Of a DNA stretch of 64,000 bases, positions 62,849-64,000 are shown in pieces. This DNA comes from Varanus komodoensis (Eukaryota; Chordata; Lepidosauria; Squamata; Varanidae). The notes below the pieces were generated by a model that ran no database searches, had not been told where the DNA came from, and saw nothing but the letters and a program-made list of their open reading frames with translations. The translations under genes were made by a program, and so were the position numbers. Within the stretch, counting starts at the first letter, position 1; each line of letters starts with the position of its first letter. The stretch lies in NCBI RefSeq assembly GCF_004798865.1, contig NW_025336481.1, positions 28,796,863 to 28,860,862 on the forward strand, written 5' to 3'.

Positions 62849-63325
62849 GGAAGCTGCCCTATAGTGAGCTGGACCCTATTTCTATCCAGCCCAAGTGCCA
62901 GCAACAGGGATGGGCAGTGATCCTCCAGGATTCCAGGTAAAGCTCTTTCCAAGCCTCTGTGAGCCAGTGTAGTGCAATTGGACTGCAGCACTGAGAACCC
63001 AGGAGAGCCATGTTCTAGTCCCCATTCAGCCATGAAACTCACTGAGTGACTTTGGGTTGGTCACTCACTCTCAACCCAACCTTCCTAATAGAGTTGTTAG
63101 GAGGATAAAATGAAGCTATGTAAGCCACTTGGGCTTCCTCACAAGAGGAAAAAAGGTGGGCTAAATATGCAATGTGAATAAACGTAATAATCATAGTAGT
63201 AGTCCTAATAATATTATTTCCTAACCCACCTCCTTTTCTGGAGCTGCCTTGGATTGAGCCTGGGACGTTCTGCGAGCAAAGCTTGTGCTTTATCATTCAG
63301 CATGTACTCCACCCTGCTCCCTAAC
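62849..63325 (-). repeat. tRNA-Ala-like SINE interrupted by a Sauria-type SINE
   Basis: Outer parts: 62849-62958 (GGAAGCTGCCCTATAGTGAG, CTGGACCCTATTTCTATCCA, ending CTTTCCAAGCCTCT) and 63223-63325 (GGATTGAGCCTGGGACG, GCAAAGCTTGTGCTTT). Inner part 62959-63222, forward: GTGAGCCAGTGTAGTGC, CCATGAAACTCACTGAGTGA, GTTAGGAGGATAAAATGAAG, AGCCACTTGGGCTTCC, with an (ATA/ATT)-rich tail. The inner SINE is nearly full length. Confidence 0.8.
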
Positions 63326-64000
63326 CCTGAAGGGGAAAATCCCCACCTAGTACAATTCCTGCAGGACAAAATATGTTTACAGAGAAGAATTAAAATGATA
63401 ATAGATGATGACTACTAAGACACTGTGGCCAATATACTTTATGCTAGATGCACTAGCAAGAAAAATGATTACCAATCCAAATACTACTTAATCATTAATC
63501 CACTCCTTGTTTCTACTTCACGCTTGTGGCTTTACTTCTGAGGTAAGAAAAATCACACTTCCATTTTTAGTTTTCACTGAGTTCATCATTCTAGAGTGCC
63601 CGTGTGACTTAGCCACTTGCAGGAGCAGGGGTCTTTGCTCCAAGTTAGTCCACGAAACGATCATTAGAGGAGGAAGGAGCTCTGGGCTGGAAGTTAAAAA
63701 ATGGAAGACTAGACTGTGAGATTCCGAAAAGGCTCTGAGAGAGTAGAAGCATCTTCTGGGGTTTGCAAAGCAGAAAGGAAAGCCAGTCCCACATGCTGCA
63801 AATTGATATGTTACATTAAATTTGTAGTGTGCAGCTGCTCCAGCGTTTTACTTACTCACAACTAAGCATAGGGTTGGCTGATTCCGATGGAGACCCCCAG
63901 AGACAAGCAGGAGAGTTTTATACCTCCCCCACATTCACTTTTCTCCCAAACTCTATCGCACACCCAGTAAGCAAGTTAAAACAAAGGGAAAAACCCCTCC

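Larger units (their letters stand above)
55349..64000 (-). other. ACSS3: ACSS3 upstream intron (to window edge)
   Basis: 8.7 kb with no further ACSS3 exon recognised. It holds a dispersed repeat fragment at 55828-55892, a GT/G-rich stretch at 58050-58280, a 20-bp tandem pair at 60628-60667 beside a CTCF-like site, a promoter-like cluster at 61854-61949 and a composite SINE at 62849-63325. The rest (56000-57700, 58300-60600, 63330-64000) shows nothing I can support. Confidence 0.75.

Noticed and set aside
55349-64000. Search for the next upstream ACSS3 exon (DHWWQT wording)
   Set aside because: No CCACCA-containing stretch with the right neighbours or splice sites was found, so it is placed beyond the window.

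Overview
This is vertebrate nuclear DNA, most likely from a squamate reptile (lizard or snake). Exons are short, bounded by GT/AG splice sites and separated by AT-rich introns of about 0.1 to 10 kb. The repeats are those typical of squamates: a BovB (RTE) LINE end, Sauria-type SINEs with the usual left arm and (ATT)n-like tails, tRNA-derived SINEs, CR1 and L2-like LINE ends, and non-autonomous DNA elements. No long open reading frame is itself a gene. The genes were found by joining exons whose phases agree and whose translation matches known families.

Layout. Positions 1-11966 are an upstream intron with no exon I could recognise. Positions 11967-27282 (+ strand) carry ten coding exons for the last ~370 residues of liprin-alpha-2 (PPFIA2): SAM1, two small phase-0 linker exons, SAM2, SAM3, and a tail ending in the PDZ ligand TYSC. 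Positions 27283-34842 are the PPFIA2 3' region and the gap between genes. This gap holds a squamate SINE, an L2-like end, a CTCF-like site and an unexpected exon-like open frame at 33293-33475. Positions 34843-55348 (- strand) carry seven exons for the last ~236 residues of ACSS3, the mitochondrial short-chain (propionate-preferring) acyl-CoA synthetase. Further ACSS3 exons should lie beyond 64000. The tail-to-tail PPFIA2/ACSS3 order is the same as on human chromosome 12q21.

The two genes are functionally unrelated. Liprin-alpha-2 is a presynaptic active-zone scaffold. ACSS3 activates propionate/acetate to the CoA thioester in the mitochondrial matrix.

Most interesting leads: (1) a possible alternative 3' end of PPFIA2, made of a cassette-like exon at 26328-26428 and a terminal exon-like frame at 33293-33475. 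Their phases agree, and the product would end in a different C-terminus that still fits a class II PDZ ligand. (2) A compact promoter-like cluster (RFX X-box palindrome, CRE-like site, TATA, octamer) at 61854-61949, upstream of or inside ACSS3 on the opposite strand. (3) Two loci where a Sauria-type SINE sits at the same point inside a tRNA-Ala-like SINE. (4) Head-to-head inverted SINE pairs in two PPFIA2 introns. All are read by eye and none has been tested by alignment.
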